This document shows positions 17,721 to 26,881 of a DNA stretch of 64,000 bases, one piece after another. The translations under genes were made by a program, and so were the position numbers. Numbering within the stretch: position 1 is the stretch's first letter; the number at the start of each line of letters is the position of its first letter. This DNA comes from Betaproteobacteria bacterium. Lineage in GTDB: Bacteria; Pseudomonadota; Gammaproteobacteria; Burkholderiales; Burkholderiaceae_D. The notes beneath the pieces were generated by a model. It did no database searches, was not told the DNA's origin, and saw only the letters and a list, made by a program, of their open reading frames with translations. The stretch lies in contig JANXTA010000031.1 of the NCBI GenBank assembly GCA_025356395.1, positions 29,092 to 93,091 on the forward strand, given 5' to 3'.

Positions 17721-18080
17721 ATGTCGAACGCTTCCCGCTTCATCCTCCGCACGATCGTGGTAGTCGCGATGACCTCTACCGCAGCCTTCGCGCAGGCGCC
17801 GAAAGGCCTCGAGCCGCTGCCGGACATTCCGCCGCCGCCGAAGCTGTCCAACTCCACCGCACCCGACGACGAGGCGCCGCAGGTCACGATCCGTCAGGAC
17901 GCCGACAGCAAGGTCGAGGAGTTCCGCACCAAGAGCGGCAAGATCTACGCGGTCCGGGTGACCCCGCGGATCGGCAAGCCCTACGTGCTGGTCGATCCGG
18001 ACGGCAAGGGGACGATGACGAACGCCGGCGAGATCAACGGCGGTGTGCGGGCGCCGCAATGGACGCTGTTCGAGTTCTGA
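17721..18080 (+). CDS. DUF2782 family periplasmic protein
   Basis: A 119-residue protein with a signal peptide (about 1-24, ending AFAQA) and a Pro-rich linker (LPDIPPPPKL), then a small beta-rich domain with VTIRQDADSKVEEFRTKSGK and YAVRVTPRIGKPYVLVDPDG. The start at 17721 has AAGGA upstream. DUF2782 genes commonly sit between polA and thrB in Betaproteobacteria, as here. Function unknown; the placement probably reflects ancestral order rather than a shared pathway. Confidence 0.85.
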   Translation: MSNASRFILRTIVVVAMTSTAAFAQAPKGLEPLPDIPPPPKLSNSTAPDDEAPQVTIRQDADSKVEEFRTKSGKIYAVRVTPRIGKPYVLVDPDGKGTMTNAGEINGGVRAPQWTLFEF

Positions 18081-18157
18081 AAAAGATGAACGGCCCTGGC
18101 CTGCATCTGCGCGCCTCGGGCCGCGCCGTCCCATCCGGCATCCACTGACGCATCGCC

Positions 18158-19144
18158 ATGGCGGTCTACACGGCGCTCGAGCAGGACGCGCTGATCGCCT
18201 GGCTTGCCTGCCACGAGGTCGGCGCGCTGGTCGACTGGCGCGGCATCCAGTCGGGCATCGAGAACAGCAACTACTTCATCACCACGCGCGACGACTTGTT
18301 GGAGCGGCACTTCGTGCTGACCCTCTTCGAACGGCTCGACGTCGACCAGCTTCCCTACTACCTCTCCCTGATGCAGCACCTTGCACTCCAAGGCTTACCC
18401 TGCCCCGCGCCGATGGTCGATCGCGAAGGGGCGTTGTTCTCGATGCTGGCCGGCAAGCCGGCGGCGCTCGTGACACGGCTCGAGGGTGGATCGATCCTGC
18501 GTCCCGATGCGACCCACTGCGCGGCGCTCGGGACACTGCTCGCGCGGATGCACGTGGCAGGCGCGAGCTTCGCATTGCATCAACCGAACCCGCGCGGCAT
18601 CCACTGGTGGATCGTCACTGCAGCGCGCGTGCGTCCCTTTCTCGACGACCGACAGCGCGCGCTGCTCGACGACGAGATCGCATTGCAGACCTTGCGATGG
18701 ACCGACACGGTCGCGTCGCTGCCGTGCGGTCCGATTCATGCCGACCTGTTCCGCGACAACGCACTGTTCGTCGCCAGAGCCGACGCGCCGTCGCTGCGCG
18801 GGGTGATCGACTTCTACTTCGCGGGCAACGACGTCTGGCTGCTCGATGTCGCGATCTGTATCAACGACTGGTGCGTCGACCTGGACAGCGGCGCGCTCGA
18901 TGCCGCACGACGCGCTGCCTTCCTCGAAGCCTACGCGCGGCAGCGGCCGCTGGGTACGGCCGAGCTGGAGGCGTTGCCGCTGGTGCTGCGGGCCGCAGCT
19001 TTGCGCTTCTGGCTGTCGCGCCTCGACGACCTGTACAGTCCGCGGCCTGCGACGATGCTGGTCCCGCACGACCCCACCCACTTCGAACGTCTGTTGCGCC
19101 GGCGTCGCAGCGAAGCGCTCGCGACCCCAGGAACAGGCAGCTGA
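18158..19144 (+). CDS. thrB: Homoserine kinase (Pseudomonas/Burkholderia type)
   Basis: Phosphorylates homoserine for threonine synthesis. This is the APH-fold version of ThrB, not the GHMP-kinase version of enterics. The 328-residue protein begins MAVYTALEQDALIAWL, has GIENSNYFITT for ATP binding near residue 45, the catalytic HADLFRDNALF (around 195) and the metal-binding GVIDFYFAGNDVWLLDVAI (around 215). It follows DUF2782 after 77 bases and precedes a membrane protein by four bases. Confidence 0.93.
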   Translation: MAVYTALEQDALIAWLACHEVGALVDWRGIQSGIENSNYFITTRDDLLERHFVLTLFERLDVDQLPYYLSLMQHLALQGLPCPAPMVDREGALFSMLAGKPAALVTRLEGGSILRPDATHCAALGTLLARMHVAGASFALHQPNPRGIHWWIVTAARVRPFLDDRQRALLDDEIALQTLRWTDTVASLPCGPIHADLFRDNALFVARADAPSLRGVIDFYFAGNDVWLLDVAICINDWCVDLDSGALDAARRAAFLEAYARQRPLGTAELEALPLVLRAAALRFWLSRLDDLYSPRPATMLVPHDPTHFERLLRRRRSEALATPGTGS

Positions 19145-19148
19145 TCGC

Positions 19149-20060
19149 ATGCAGGCACTGAAACTCGAGGCAATCTCCGGCTGGCGTTGGGTCGGTACGG
19201 GCTACCGCACCTTCCGCAAGCAACCCTTCAGCTTCGCGGCGCTGCTATTTTTCTACTGGCTGCTGCTGATCGGCTCCAGTGCCGTCATCGAATGGCTGGC
19301 GCAAGGCATCGGCCTGTTGCTGCCCTTCCTGTCCGTCGGCATCCTGACGCTGCTCGGCGGGCTGCTGGTGACCATCGCCACGCCGGCACTGACGGTCGGA
19401 TTCCTGCAGGCCTGTCGGATCGCCGACAGCGGTGTGCAGGTCCACCCCGGCCTGTTGTTCGCCCCGTTCCGCTCGGGTCGACAGACCGTGGTTCGCCTCC
19501 TCGCGCTCGGCGCGGTCCAGGTCGTCGCCCTGGTCTGCGTCGTGTTCCTCGCCAACGGACCTTCGGCCTTCCAGACGGAAACACCATCCGAAAGCAAGCC
19601 CGCCGCGACCGTCGTCGCGCCACCCACTGCCGCCGCGGGCCAGCCGGCAGATGCTGTCGGCCTGCCCACGGCCGAGCAGCAGGAGGCGATGCGGCGCGAG
19701 GCGTTCGCGCGTCTCAAGCTGGGCCTGGCCTACCTGCCGATCGCGCTGTTGATGTGGTACGCGCCGATGCTGGTCGCGTGGCACGGGCTGCCGCCGGGCA
19801 AGGCGATCTTTTTCAGCATCGTCGCGGTTTGGCGCAATCGCAGCGCCTTCATCGTGTACGGGGCCGCGTGGCTCGCGATCTGGATGGTGCTGTCGATCGG
19901 CGTGGGGATCGTCCTGGGCGTGATGGGCATGCTGGGCCTCGGCAGCTTCGCGGCGCTGCTCGCGGTGCCGCTCGTCATGCTGCTGCTGACCTGCATGTAC
20001 TGCTCGGTCTATCCAACCTATTCCACCGTCTTCGTCGTCGAGCCTTCGACGCCGTCCTGA
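19149..20060 (+). CDS. BPSS1780-family membrane protein
   Basis: A 303-residue inner-membrane protein with about six hydrophobic segments. The N-terminal third starts MQALKLEAISGWRWVGTGYRTFRKQP, which I recognise as typical of this Burkholderiales family. A Pro/Ala-rich cytosolic or periplasmic linker (about 140-180) interrupts the helices. It begins four bases after thrB and is likely co-transcribed. Function is not known. Confidence 0.8.
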   Translation: MQALKLEAISGWRWVGTGYRTFRKQPFSFAALLFFYWLLLIGSSAVIEWLAQGIGLLLPFLSVGILTLLGGLLVTIATPALTVGFLQACRIADSGVQVHPGLLFAPFRSGRQTVVRLLALGAVQVVALVCVVFLANGPSAFQTETPSESKPAATVVAPPTAAAGQPADAVGLPTAEQQEAMRREAFARLKLGLAYLPIALLMWYAPMLVAWHGLPPGKAIFFSIVAVWRNRSAFIVYGAAWLAIWMVLSIGVGIVLGVMGMLGLGSFAALLAVPLVMLLLTCMYCSVYPTYSTVFVVEPSTPS

Positions 20061-20064
20061 AGAT

Positions 20065-20697
20065 TCACGCGGGATCGGTTTCCTCGGCCCATGATCTGAC
20101 GGCGAAGCGGCCGTCGTCGTAGGTCAGCCGGTTGATCACGGCGTTGGGGATCGGACATGACCGCTCCGCATCGAGAGCGAAACCGGTGGCCGCCCGATGC
20201 AGCATGTCGAGCACGCCGCCATGCGTGACGATCAGGATCGTCGGCCGGTCGCTCCCGCGCGAGGCCGCGGCCTCGGTCTCTGCCCGAGCGATGCGCGACA
20301 CGGCATCGACGACACGACGATGGAAGGTCTGCTGGCTCTCGCCACCGCGCATCGTGTGAACGGCATCCCGCGTGCGCAGGCGCTCCGCTTCCTCGGGATG
20401 CTGTTCGAGGATCTCGGGGAACGTCTTGCCTTCGAGCATCCCGTAGTTGCGTTCGCGCAGCAGCACGCTGCGTTGGATCGGAAGCTTCAGCGCGCGGGCG
20501 GCCGGCTCGGCCGTCGCCATCGCGCGCGACAGGTCGCTGGCATGAATCGCCTCGATCACCTCATCCGCCAGTGCCGCCTGCAGGCGCGCGGCCTGCTCGA
20601 TGCCGCTGGCGTTGAGCTGGATGTCGGTGTGGCCCTGCAGCCGCCGGATGCGGTTCCAGTCCGTCTCGCCGTGACGCACCACGATCAGGTCGATCAC
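20065..20697 (-). CDS. Histidine phosphatase (phosphoglycerate mutase) family protein
   Basis: A 210-residue cytoplasmic phosphatase. The catalytic RHGE is at residues 8-11 in LIVVRHGETDWNRIRRLQGHTD, the acid in MLEGKTFPEI, and the second His in THGGVLDML. GRRLQGH-type context resembles cobalamin/alpha-ribazole phosphatases and broad-specificity phosphatases; no cobalamin genes are near. It uses a GTG start at 20697 that overlaps the preceding stop by four bases, making it the last gene of the tyrS operon. Confidence 0.85.
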   Translation of the reverse strand: MIDLIVVRHGETDWNRIRRLQGHTDIQLNASGIEQAARLQAALADEVIEAIHASDLSRAMATAEPAARALKLPIQRSVLLRERNYGMLEGKTFPEILEQHPEEAERLRTRDAVHTMRGGESQQTFHRRVVDAVSRIARAETEAAASRGSDRPTILIVTHGGVLDMLHRAATGFALDAERSCPIPNAVINRLTYDDGRFAVRSWAEETDPA

Positions 20698-21368
20698 GAT
20701 GCCGCGAGGCCGTCTTTCGTCGATGTTCGCGGAACGAGGTCGGCGTTGAGCGAGTAAAGGCCGGTGATCGTTGCTTCTGCAACGATATGCCCGGCCATGG
20801 CGGCGCGAACCGCTTCGGCGGTCACGCGACCCGTGACGGCGAGGCGGTCGATCGACAACGCGTAGAGCGTGAAGACGTAGTGATGGACGAGGCTGTCGTT
20901 CCACGGTGGGCACGGGCCGTCGTAGCCGTAGTAGTCGCCCGCCATGTCCGCGTCGCCCGCGAACCAGTCGGTGTAGCCGTTGAGTCCGTGCAGCGCTTCG
21001 GGGACCGGTCCATGCGCGATCATCGGTCCGTGCTCGCCGTGCGGCGTGACCTTGTCGGAGAACGCGCCGGCCTCGATGGAACGCAGGCCGGCAGGCAGGT
21101 CGAACAGGACCCAGTGGAAGAAGTCGACGCGCGGCAGCTCGGCCGGGATCGAGCGCCCCTCCTGATTGACGTCGTCGGGCCTGCTGGGCACGTCGTAGTC
21201 GTGGACGATCAACGCGAACGACACGGCCTCCGCGGGTACGTCGTCCCACGCCAGGTGCGGGTTGCGGTTGTCCGATAGAGAGACATGCGAGACGCGATCG
21301 GGCTTGCCGAACGCGCATTCCGTCGGCACCTCGGTCCCGTCGGCAAACGAATCACTCCACAACTTCAA
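20694..21368 (-). CDS. YbhB/YbcL-type phosphatidylethanolamine-binding protein
   Basis: A 224-residue PEBP-fold protein, longer than E. coli YbhB because of an insert after IVHDYDVPSRPDDVN. Ligand-site features are DDVPAEAVSFALIVHDYD near residue 40 and HHYVFTLYALS near 165, plus GYDGPCPPWND. I choose a TTG at 21368, which overlaps the VOC stop (TTGA) and gives the expected N-terminus. No signal peptide. Function of bacterial PEBPs is poorly known. Confidence 0.8.
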   Translation of the reverse strand: MKLWSDSFADGTEVPTECAFGKPDRVSHVSLSDNRNPHLAWDDVPAEAVSFALIVHDYDVPSRPDDVNQEGRSIPAELPRVDFFHWVLFDLPAGLRSIEAGAFSDKVTPHGEHGPMIAHGPVPEALHGLNGYTDWFAGDADMAGDYYGYDGPCPPWNDSLVHHYVFTLYALSIDRLAVTGRVTAEAVRAAMAGHIVAEATITGLYSLNADLVPRTSTKDGLAAS

Positions 21369-21784
21369 CGTCGATCCTCGGTTCGGTTCCGTAGCGCGTT
21401 CGAGACCTCGACAAGGTTGCCGTCGGGGTCGTGGAAGTACACGGAGATCAATGGGTGCACGGCCCCGGTCCGTCGCACCGGTCCGAGGATCACGGGGACG
21501 TCGCAGACGCCGAGATATTCGATGACGTCGGCCATCGGCGTCTCGGTCAGCAGGCACAGGTCGGCCGATCCGGGCGTCGCATGGCGCACGTTGGGGTCGA
21601 GCACGTGGTCGGTTTGATGCAGGTTGAACTTCTGCGAGCCGAAGGCCAATGCATGCCGCTCGACGCCGCCGCTGACGAAGCGTTGCGGCGTCATGCCGAG
21701 TACCCGCGCACAGAACGATAGCGTGCTGGCGATATCCGCGACCGTCAGGACGAGGTGGTCGAGGCTGGCGATCTGGATGGTCAT
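21365..21784 (-). CDS. VOC-family (glyoxalase-like) protein
   Basis: A 139-residue protein with the paired beta-alpha-beta modules of the vicinal oxygen chelate family. Candidate metal ligands are His10 in LDHLVLTV and the Glu in DPDGNLVEVSNAL near the C-terminus. It resembles the small VOC proteins that include FosA and dioxygenase-like members; a precise activity cannot be assigned. ATGA overlaps with the tyrS stop, so it is coupled to tyrS. Confidence 0.85.
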   Translation of the reverse strand: MTIQIASLDHLVLTVADIASTLSFCARVLGMTPQRFVSGGVERHALAFGSQKFNLHQTDHVLDPNVRHATPGSADLCLLTETPMADVIEYLGVCDVPVILGPVRRTGAVHPLISVYFHDPDGNLVEVSNALRNRTEDRR

Positions 21785-22986
21785 GACAGCGTCACCCGTG
21801 CGAAACGACGCTTGCCGACCTGCAGCACGTACACGCCCGCCGACAACTTGAGCGCCCTGTCGCCGACCGCGCTGCCGTCCACCTTGACGCCGCCCTGGTC
21901 CACGTTGCGCAGCGCATCCGAAGTCGAAGGCACGAGGCCCGCCTGCTTGAGCAGTTGGGCAATCCCGAGCGGGGCGCCGCCGAGCGCGATCTCGGGGATC
22001 ACGTCAGGGATGCCGCCGCGGGCGCGCAGCTCGAAGTCGGTCAGCGCCTCTTGCGCGGCACGCGCGTCGTGGAAGCGCGTGACGATCTCCTGCGCGAGCA
22101 GCACCTTCGCGTCGCGCGGATTGCGTCCGGACCCGATCTCGCCGCGCAACGTCGCGATTTCGGCGGTGGCACGGAACGACAACAGCTCGAACCAGTTCCA
22201 CATCAGGTCGTCGGAGATCGACATCACCTTGCCGAACATGTCGTTTGCGCGGTCGGTGATCGCGACGAAGTTGTTCTTGGATTTCGACATCTTCTCGACG
22301 CCGTCGAGACCGACCAGCAGCGGCATCGTCAGGATGCATTGCGGCTCCTGCCCGTAGTCGCGCTGCAGCTCGCGACCGACGAGCAGGTTGAACTTCTGGT
22401 CGGTGCCGCCGAGCTCGAGATCGCTCTTCAACGCGACCGAGTCGTAGCCCTGCATCAGGGGGTACAACAATTCGTGGACCGAGATCGGCGAGCCACTCTT
22501 GAAGCGCTTCGTGAAGTCCTCGCGCTCGAGAATGCGGGCGACGGTGTAGCGGGCCGACAGCTCGATCATCCCGCGCGCGCCGAGCGGATCGCTCCACTCG
22601 CTGTTGTAGCGGATCTCGGTGCGTGAGGCATCGAGCACCAGGCTGGCCTGCGCGAAGTAGGTCCTCGCGTTCTCGTCGATCTGCGCGCGCGTCAGCGGCG
22701 GTCGCGTGGCGTTGCGTCCCGACGGATCGCCGATCATCGACGTGAAGTCGCCGATCAGGAAGATCACGGTGTGCCCGAGCTCCTGCAGCTGGCGCATCTT
22801 GTTGAGCACCACCGTATGACCCAGGTGCAGATCGGGCGCCGTCGGATCGAGGCCGAGCTTGATCCGCAGCGGCAGGCCGGTCCTGGCCGAACGTTCGAGC
22901 TTCGTCGCGAACTCGGCCTCCACGATCAGTTCGTCCGCACCGCGCCGCGCGATCGCCATCGCGCCGGCGACACCGACGTCGGGCAT
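21781..22986 (-). CDS. tyrS: Tyrosyl-tRNA synthetase
   Basis: Charges tRNA-Tyr. The class I signatures are DLHLGHT in the Rossmann fold and KMSKSKNNF, and a C-terminal S4 RNA-binding domain ends VLQVGKRRFARVTLS. From the ATG at 22986 it is 401 residues, starting MPDVGVAGAMAIARRGADELI, which matches the family. A TTG at 23016 would add ten residues; neither has a good ribosome site. It heads an operon of four genes joined by four-base overlaps. Confidence 0.95.
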   Translation of the reverse strand: MPDVGVAGAMAIARRGADELIVEAEFATKLERSARTGLPLRIKLGLDPTAPDLHLGHTVVLNKMRQLQELGHTVIFLIGDFTSMIGDPSGRNATRPPLTRAQIDENARTYFAQASLVLDASRTEIRYNSEWSDPLGARGMIELSARYTVARILEREDFTKRFKSGSPISVHELLYPLMQGYDSVALKSDLELGGTDQKFNLLVGRELQRDYGQEPQCILTMPLLVGLDGVEKMSKSKNNFVAITDRANDMFGKVMSISDDLMWNWFELLSFRATAEIATLRGEIGSGRNPRDAKVLLAQEIVTRFHDARAAQEALTDFELRARGGIPDVIPEIALGGAPLGIAQLLKQAGLVPSTSDALRNVDQGGVKVDGSAVGDRALKLSAGVYVLQVGKRRFARVTLS

Positions 22987-23030
22987 CGGCGCTGAAAGTG
23001 AAGACGTGTCGATCAAGTTCTTTGCGGCAT

Positions 23031-23055
23031 GGGCCGTTAAGTTTGGAAACGGCCC
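23031..23055. repeat. 8-bp inverted repeat in the tyrS leader
   Basis: GGGCCGTT (23031-23038) and AACGGCCC (23048-23055) pair perfectly around a nine-base loop, 45 bases before the tyrS ATG. It lies in the 292-base gap between divergent tyrS and the M23 peptidase. Role unknown; the rest of the gap shows no convincing gene. Confidence 0.35.
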
Positions 23056-23278
23056 GATTCTATCGCGCGACCGACCTCGCTTTGTTGGTACGCGACGCCG
23101 TCATCACGCGGTCATGGAACGCGGGGAACGGGTTGCGGGACGAGCTGTCCGTGATAGACTGCGGCGCGCTGGAAAGAATGTTCGCTCGGGTGTTGCACTA
23201 TCAGCGATACACCGAATTCGTCCGCTTACAAGCCGCAACCGAAACCGAGTGAAATCGTCGTGATTTCGCCTTGATCCG

Positions 23279-24757
23279 ATGGCAGACACCGCACCTTCGC
23301 CTGATCCCCAGAACCACCCTTCGCCACACCCCGTCACATCCCCCCAGCAGTCCACAGCCGTCGCCGAGGCTCGCAGTCCGTCGATCTTCCATCGGCATCG
23401 CTTCGCCATGCTGGCCACTGCCACCGTCCTCTCGCTGGGCGGCGCCGTCACCGCGTTCGCGGTCGCGGACGACATGCCGTTGCCCTATTCCCGACAGATC
23501 GTCGAGGACCTCGCGGCACCCGACACCCATGCGCAGCTCGAAGCGCTCGCCGATCGCGCCGATTCGTTCGTCACCGAGGAGCGCATCCGTCGTGGCGACA
23601 CCATCGGTTCGCTGCTGACGCGACTCGGCGTCAGCGATGCCGAGGCCGAGAGCTTCCTGCGCACCGCACCCGGCGCACGCGCCCTGCAGCAACTCAAGCC
23701 GGGCCGCCTGATCCAGGCACGCACCGACGACGACGGCGCGTTGCAGTGGTTGCGTTACGCGTACAGCACGAACGAAAGCAAGGATGCCGGAGCCGCGCTG
23801 AACGGCCGGTCGCTGGTCGTCGAGCGCGCCGGCGATGCACTGCTGGCGCGCGAGATCGCCATGCCGAACGAGCGTCGCGTCGAGTTGCGATCGGGCGAGA
23901 TCCGCTCGTCGCTGTTCGCCGCGACGGACGATGCCGGCCTGCCCGACGGCATCGCCACGCAGATCGCCGAGATCTTCTCCGGCGACATCGACTTCTATCG
24001 CGACCTGCGCCGCGGCGACCGCTTTCGCGTCGTATTCGAGAGCTTCTATCAGGGCGGCGAATTCGTTCGCGCCGGTCGCATTCTCGCCGTCGAATTCGTC
24101 AACGGCGGCAAGCCCCATTCGGCGATGTGGTACGGCGGACCGTCGGCCACGGACGGGGCGATCGCGGGCCACTACTACGGCTTCGACGGACACAGCCTGC
24201 GTCGTGCGTTCCTGCGCACGCCGCTCGAGTTCACGCGCATCAGTTCCGGCTTCGGCGGTCGATTGCATCCGATCGCGAACGTCTGGCGTCAGCACACCGG
24301 CATCGACTACGCGGCACCGAGCGGTACGCCGGTGCGCACCACGGCTGATGGCGTCGTGGACTTCGCGGGCGTCAAAGGCGGTTACGGCAACCTCGTGATC
24401 ATGCGGCATCAGGGCGTGTACTCCACGCTCTATGGTCACCTCTCGCATTTCGCAAGCGGTCTGAAGCGCGGCCAGCACGTCCAACAGGGTTCGCTGATCG
24501 GCTACGTGGGCATGACCGGATGGGCCACCGGCCCGCACCTCCACTACGAGTTCCGGATTTCTGACCACGCGACCAACCCGCTCACCGCGGCCTTGCCCGA
24601 AGCGCCACCGATCTCACGCAACGAACAGGTTTCGTTCCGCGCGGTCGCCAGCAACTTCGATCGTCAGATCGAACTGCTGCGCGCCAGCGAGGGCCTCGTG
24701 GACACGACGGCCGCAGCGCGGACCGGCAGCCTTCGCGCCGCGGCTCCGGGCGCCTGA
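23279..24757 (+). CDS. M23 metallopeptidase (murein endopeptidase, MepM-like)
   Basis: A 492-residue envelope protein. One membrane anchor at about 42-62 follows a Pro/Ser-rich cytosolic tail. A LysM-like/OapA-type region (RIRRGDTIGSLLTRLGVSD) follows. The C-terminal M23 domain has HPIANVWRQHTGIDYAAPSGTPV and HLHYEFR, giving the zinc ligands His...Asp and HxH. It probably cleaves peptidoglycan cross-links during growth. The next gene recycles cell-wall sugar, which fits. Confidence 0.92.
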   Translation: MADTAPSPDPQNHPSPHPVTSPQQSTAVAEARSPSIFHRHRFAMLATATVLSLGGAVTAFAVADDMPLPYSRQIVEDLAAPDTHAQLEALADRADSFVTEERIRRGDTIGSLLTRLGVSDAEAESFLRTAPGARALQQLKPGRLIQARTDDDGALQWLRYAYSTNESKDAGAALNGRSLVVERAGDALLAREIAMPNERRVELRSGEIRSSLFAATDDAGLPDGIATQIAEIFSGDIDFYRDLRRGDRFRVVFESFYQGGEFVRAGRILAVEFVNGGKPHSAMWYGGPSATDGAIAGHYYGFDGHSLRRAFLRTPLEFTRISSGFGGRLHPIANVWRQHTGIDYAAPSGTPVRTTADGVVDFAGVKGGYGNLVIMRHQGVYSTLYGHLSHFASGLKRGQHVQQGSLIGYVGMTGWATGPHLHYEFRISDHATNPLTAALPEAPPISRNEQVSFRAVASNFDRQIELLRASEGLVDTTAAARTGSLRAAAPGA

Positions 24758-24798
24758 CACGACCTCGGTGCGCGCGCCCGCTGGCGACCGGCGCCGCG

Positions 24799-25902
24799 AT
24801 GGATGATCTCTTCGTCGGCATCATGTCGGGCACCAGCCTCGACGGGGTCGACGTGGTGCTCGCCTCGTTCGATGCTGCCGGCCGCCCGCACATCCGCGGC
24901 GCGGCCAGCGCGCCTTTCGAGCTGACGTTGCGGAGCGAATTGCTCGCCTTGCAGTCGAGTGGCCCTGATGAACTCCATCGTGCCGCGCTCGCCGCCAATC
25001 GCCTCGTCGACTTCCAGGCGCGACTGGTCGACCAGCTCTGCTCGCAGAGCGGCGTCGACCATTCTGCCGTCACGGCCATCGGCGCTCACGGGCAGACCGT
25101 GCGCCATCGTCCCGAGCTCGGTTACACGATCCAGCTGAATGCACCGGCCCGCCTGGCCGAGGCCTGCGGCATCGCGGTCGTGTCGGACTTCCGCAGTCGC
25201 GACATCGCCGCCGGCGGCCAGGGCGCACCCCTCGTACCGGCCTTCCACGACGCGCTGTTCCGCAGGCCCGGCGTGCATCGGGTGGTGTTGAATCTCGGGG
25301 GCATGTCGAACGTCACCGATCTCCCGGCGGACCCGACTGCAGTGGTGCGCGGCTGGGATTGCGGTCCGGGCAACGTGCTGCTCGACGGCTGGATCGCGCG
25401 TCACCGCGACGCGTTGTTCGATGCCGACGGCGCATGGGCTTCCTCCGGCCGCGTGCATCCAGGGCTTCTCGAACGTCTCCTCGACGACCCGTGGTTCGCG
25501 CTGCCGCCGCCGAAGAGCACCGGCCGCGATCTCTTCGACGGGGCATGGCTCGACGCCAGACTCGCAAACTTCGACCCGATCGATCCCGGCGACGTGCAAG
25601 CCACGCTCGCAGCGCTGACAGCAACAGTGGTGGTCGATTCGATCCGGCGGCACGCAGGCCAGCCCGACGAACTGATCGTCTGCGGCGGCGGCGCGTACAA
25701 CGGGGATCTGTTGCGGCGTATCGGCGAGTTCATGGATACCCGCATCTCGACCTCGGCCACCGACGGCATCGCGCCCGAGCACATCGAAGGACTCGCATTC
25801 GCGTGGCTCGCGATGCGCTGCCTGTCTCACCGGTCCGGCAACCTGCCGGCGGTCACCGGCGCCGCCGGGCTGCGCGTTCTCGGCGCGATCAACCCGCGCT
25901 GA
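24799..25902 (+). CDS. anmK: Anhydro-N-acetylmuramic acid kinase
   Basis: Hydrolyses and phosphorylates 1,6-anhydro-MurNAc to MurNAc-6-phosphate in peptidoglycan recycling. The 367-residue ASKHA-fold protein begins MDDLFVGIMSGTSLDGVDVVLA, the ATP-binding phosphate-1 loop, with GAHGQTVRHRP, NLGGMSNVT and DCGPGN farther on and the adenosine loop CGGGAYN. It sits 41 bases after the M23 peptidase. The rest of the recycling pathway (murQ, amgK) is not in the window. Confidence 0.95.
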   Translation: MDDLFVGIMSGTSLDGVDVVLASFDAAGRPHIRGAASAPFELTLRSELLALQSSGPDELHRAALAANRLVDFQARLVDQLCSQSGVDHSAVTAIGAHGQTVRHRPELGYTIQLNAPARLAEACGIAVVSDFRSRDIAAGGQGAPLVPAFHDALFRRPGVHRVVLNLGGMSNVTDLPADPTAVVRGWDCGPGNVLLDGWIARHRDALFDADGAWASSGRVHPGLLERLLDDPWFALPPPKSTGRDLFDGAWLDARLANFDPIDPGDVQATLAALTATVVVDSIRRHAGQPDELIVCGGGAYNGDLLRRIGEFMDTRISTSATDGIAPEHIEGLAFAWLAMRCLSHRSGNLPAVTGAAGLRVLGAINPR

Positions 25903-25907
25903 AAATG

Positions 25908-25933
25908 CGAAAGGGCGCCGGAGCGCCCTTTCG
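25908..25933. terminator. Rho-independent terminator between anmK and erpA
   Basis: An 11-bp stem (25908-25918 with 25923-25933) with a CGGA loop. It lies six bases after the anmK stop and just before the erpA stop, so it can serve both convergent genes. T-runs are short. Confidence 0.75.
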
Positions 25934-25950
25934 ATCGAAGCGGGAACGCC

Positions 25951-26313
25951 CTACGCGGAGAACGACGATCCGCAGCCGCAGGTCGAGGTCGCATTCGGGT
26001 TCTTGATCACGAACTGCGCGCCCTCCAGGTCGTCCTTGTAGTCGATCTCGGCACCCACCAAATACTGGTAGCTCATCGAGTCGATCAGCAGCGTGACGCC
26101 GTTCTTCTGCATCGCGGTGTCGTCTTCGTTGGTGATCTCGTCGAAGGTGAAACCATACTGGAAGCCGGAGCAGCCGCCGCCCTGCACGAACACGCGCAGC
26201 TTGAGGTCCGGGTTGCCTTCTTCCTCGATCAGATCCTTGACCTTCATAGCGGCCGAGTCAGTGAAGACAAGTGGCGCGGGAGCGAGCGAGATGGATTCGG
26301 TGACGGCATTCAT
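25951..26313 (-). CDS. erpA: Iron-sulfur cluster insertion protein ErpA
   Basis: A-type carrier that delivers [4Fe-4S] clusters to essential enzymes, including those of isoprenoid synthesis. The 120-residue protein has the three ligand cysteines: GGGCSGFQY and the C-terminal [14 protein letters not shown] precedes the ATG at 26313; the longer frame adds 19 unrelated residues. It ends the rplM-to-erpA gene block common in Betaproteobacteria. Confidence 0.94.
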   Translation of the reverse strand: MNAVTESISLAPAPLVFTDSAAMKVKDLIEEEGNPDLKLRVFVQGGGCSGFQYGFTFDEITNEDDTAMQKNGVTLLIDSMSYQYLVGAEIDYKDDLEGAQFVIKNPNATSTCGCGSSFSA

Positions 26314-26412
26314 GGGTGGATTTCCTTTCGACAGACCTTCCCGAGTTCGGGTCGGTGCAGGCAAGTACAAGAGCTTACGCGAAACCCGTCAGGCCTGTGG
26401 GTCACGCTGGTT

Positions 26413-26841
26413 TCATGGACGCGGGAGGGAGACCGTCTGTGGCTCCTTGGTCGCTCCGAGCTTGAGATCGGGTCGCACGAGGTCGCCATCGAAGTGCGAC
26501 ATGATGCCCTCGACCATCGCGCCGCGATGGATGGTGACGTCGCGATAACGGACCTCGCCGCTGACCTTGGCCTTCGGTTGCAGTTCGACGATGCCCGAAA
26601 CCGTGATCGACCCCTGCACGGTCCCGTTGACGATCAGGTGCACCGCGACGATGTTGCCGTCGACGCGCCCGTTCTCGCCGATCACCAGCAGCCCGGCCGA
26701 GCCGTCGCCCGCCACCACGTCGCCACGTACGTAGCCGTCGATGCGCAGACCGCCCTGGAACACGACTTTGCCCTCCATGCGCGTGGTCGCGCCGATTAGG
26801 CTGTCGATCGTGGTCTTGACGCTGGGTTTCCTGTTGAACAT
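26413..26841 (-). CDS. Bactofilin (polymer-forming cytoskeletal protein)
   Basis: A 142-residue protein whose middle is a right-handed beta-helix of short hydrophobic repeats (IDGYVRGDVVAG, GRVDGNIVAVHLIVNGTV, GSITVSGIVELQ, KVSGEVRY), flanked by short disordered tails. Bactofilins polymerise without nucleotide and scaffold cell-shape or envelope machinery. GGAGAACAGAG precedes the ATG. Context with DUF6776 is conserved in this group. Confidence 0.92.
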   Translation of the reverse strand: MFNRKPSVKTTIDSLIGATTRMEGKVVFQGGLRIDGYVRGDVVAGDGSAGLLVIGENGRVDGNIVAVHLIVNGTVQGSITVSGIVELQPKAKVSGEVRYRDVTIHRGAMVEGIMSHFDGDLVRPDLKLGATKEPQTVSLPRP

Positions 26842-26881
26842 CTCTGTTCTCCGCGAGGGCCGCATGCAGCGCCCGATATCG

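Noticed and set aside
22998..23252. 84-codon plus-strand frame in the tyrS/M23 gap
   Set aside because: No start signal, and it spans the divergent promoter region and the inverted repeat; translation has no family resemblance.
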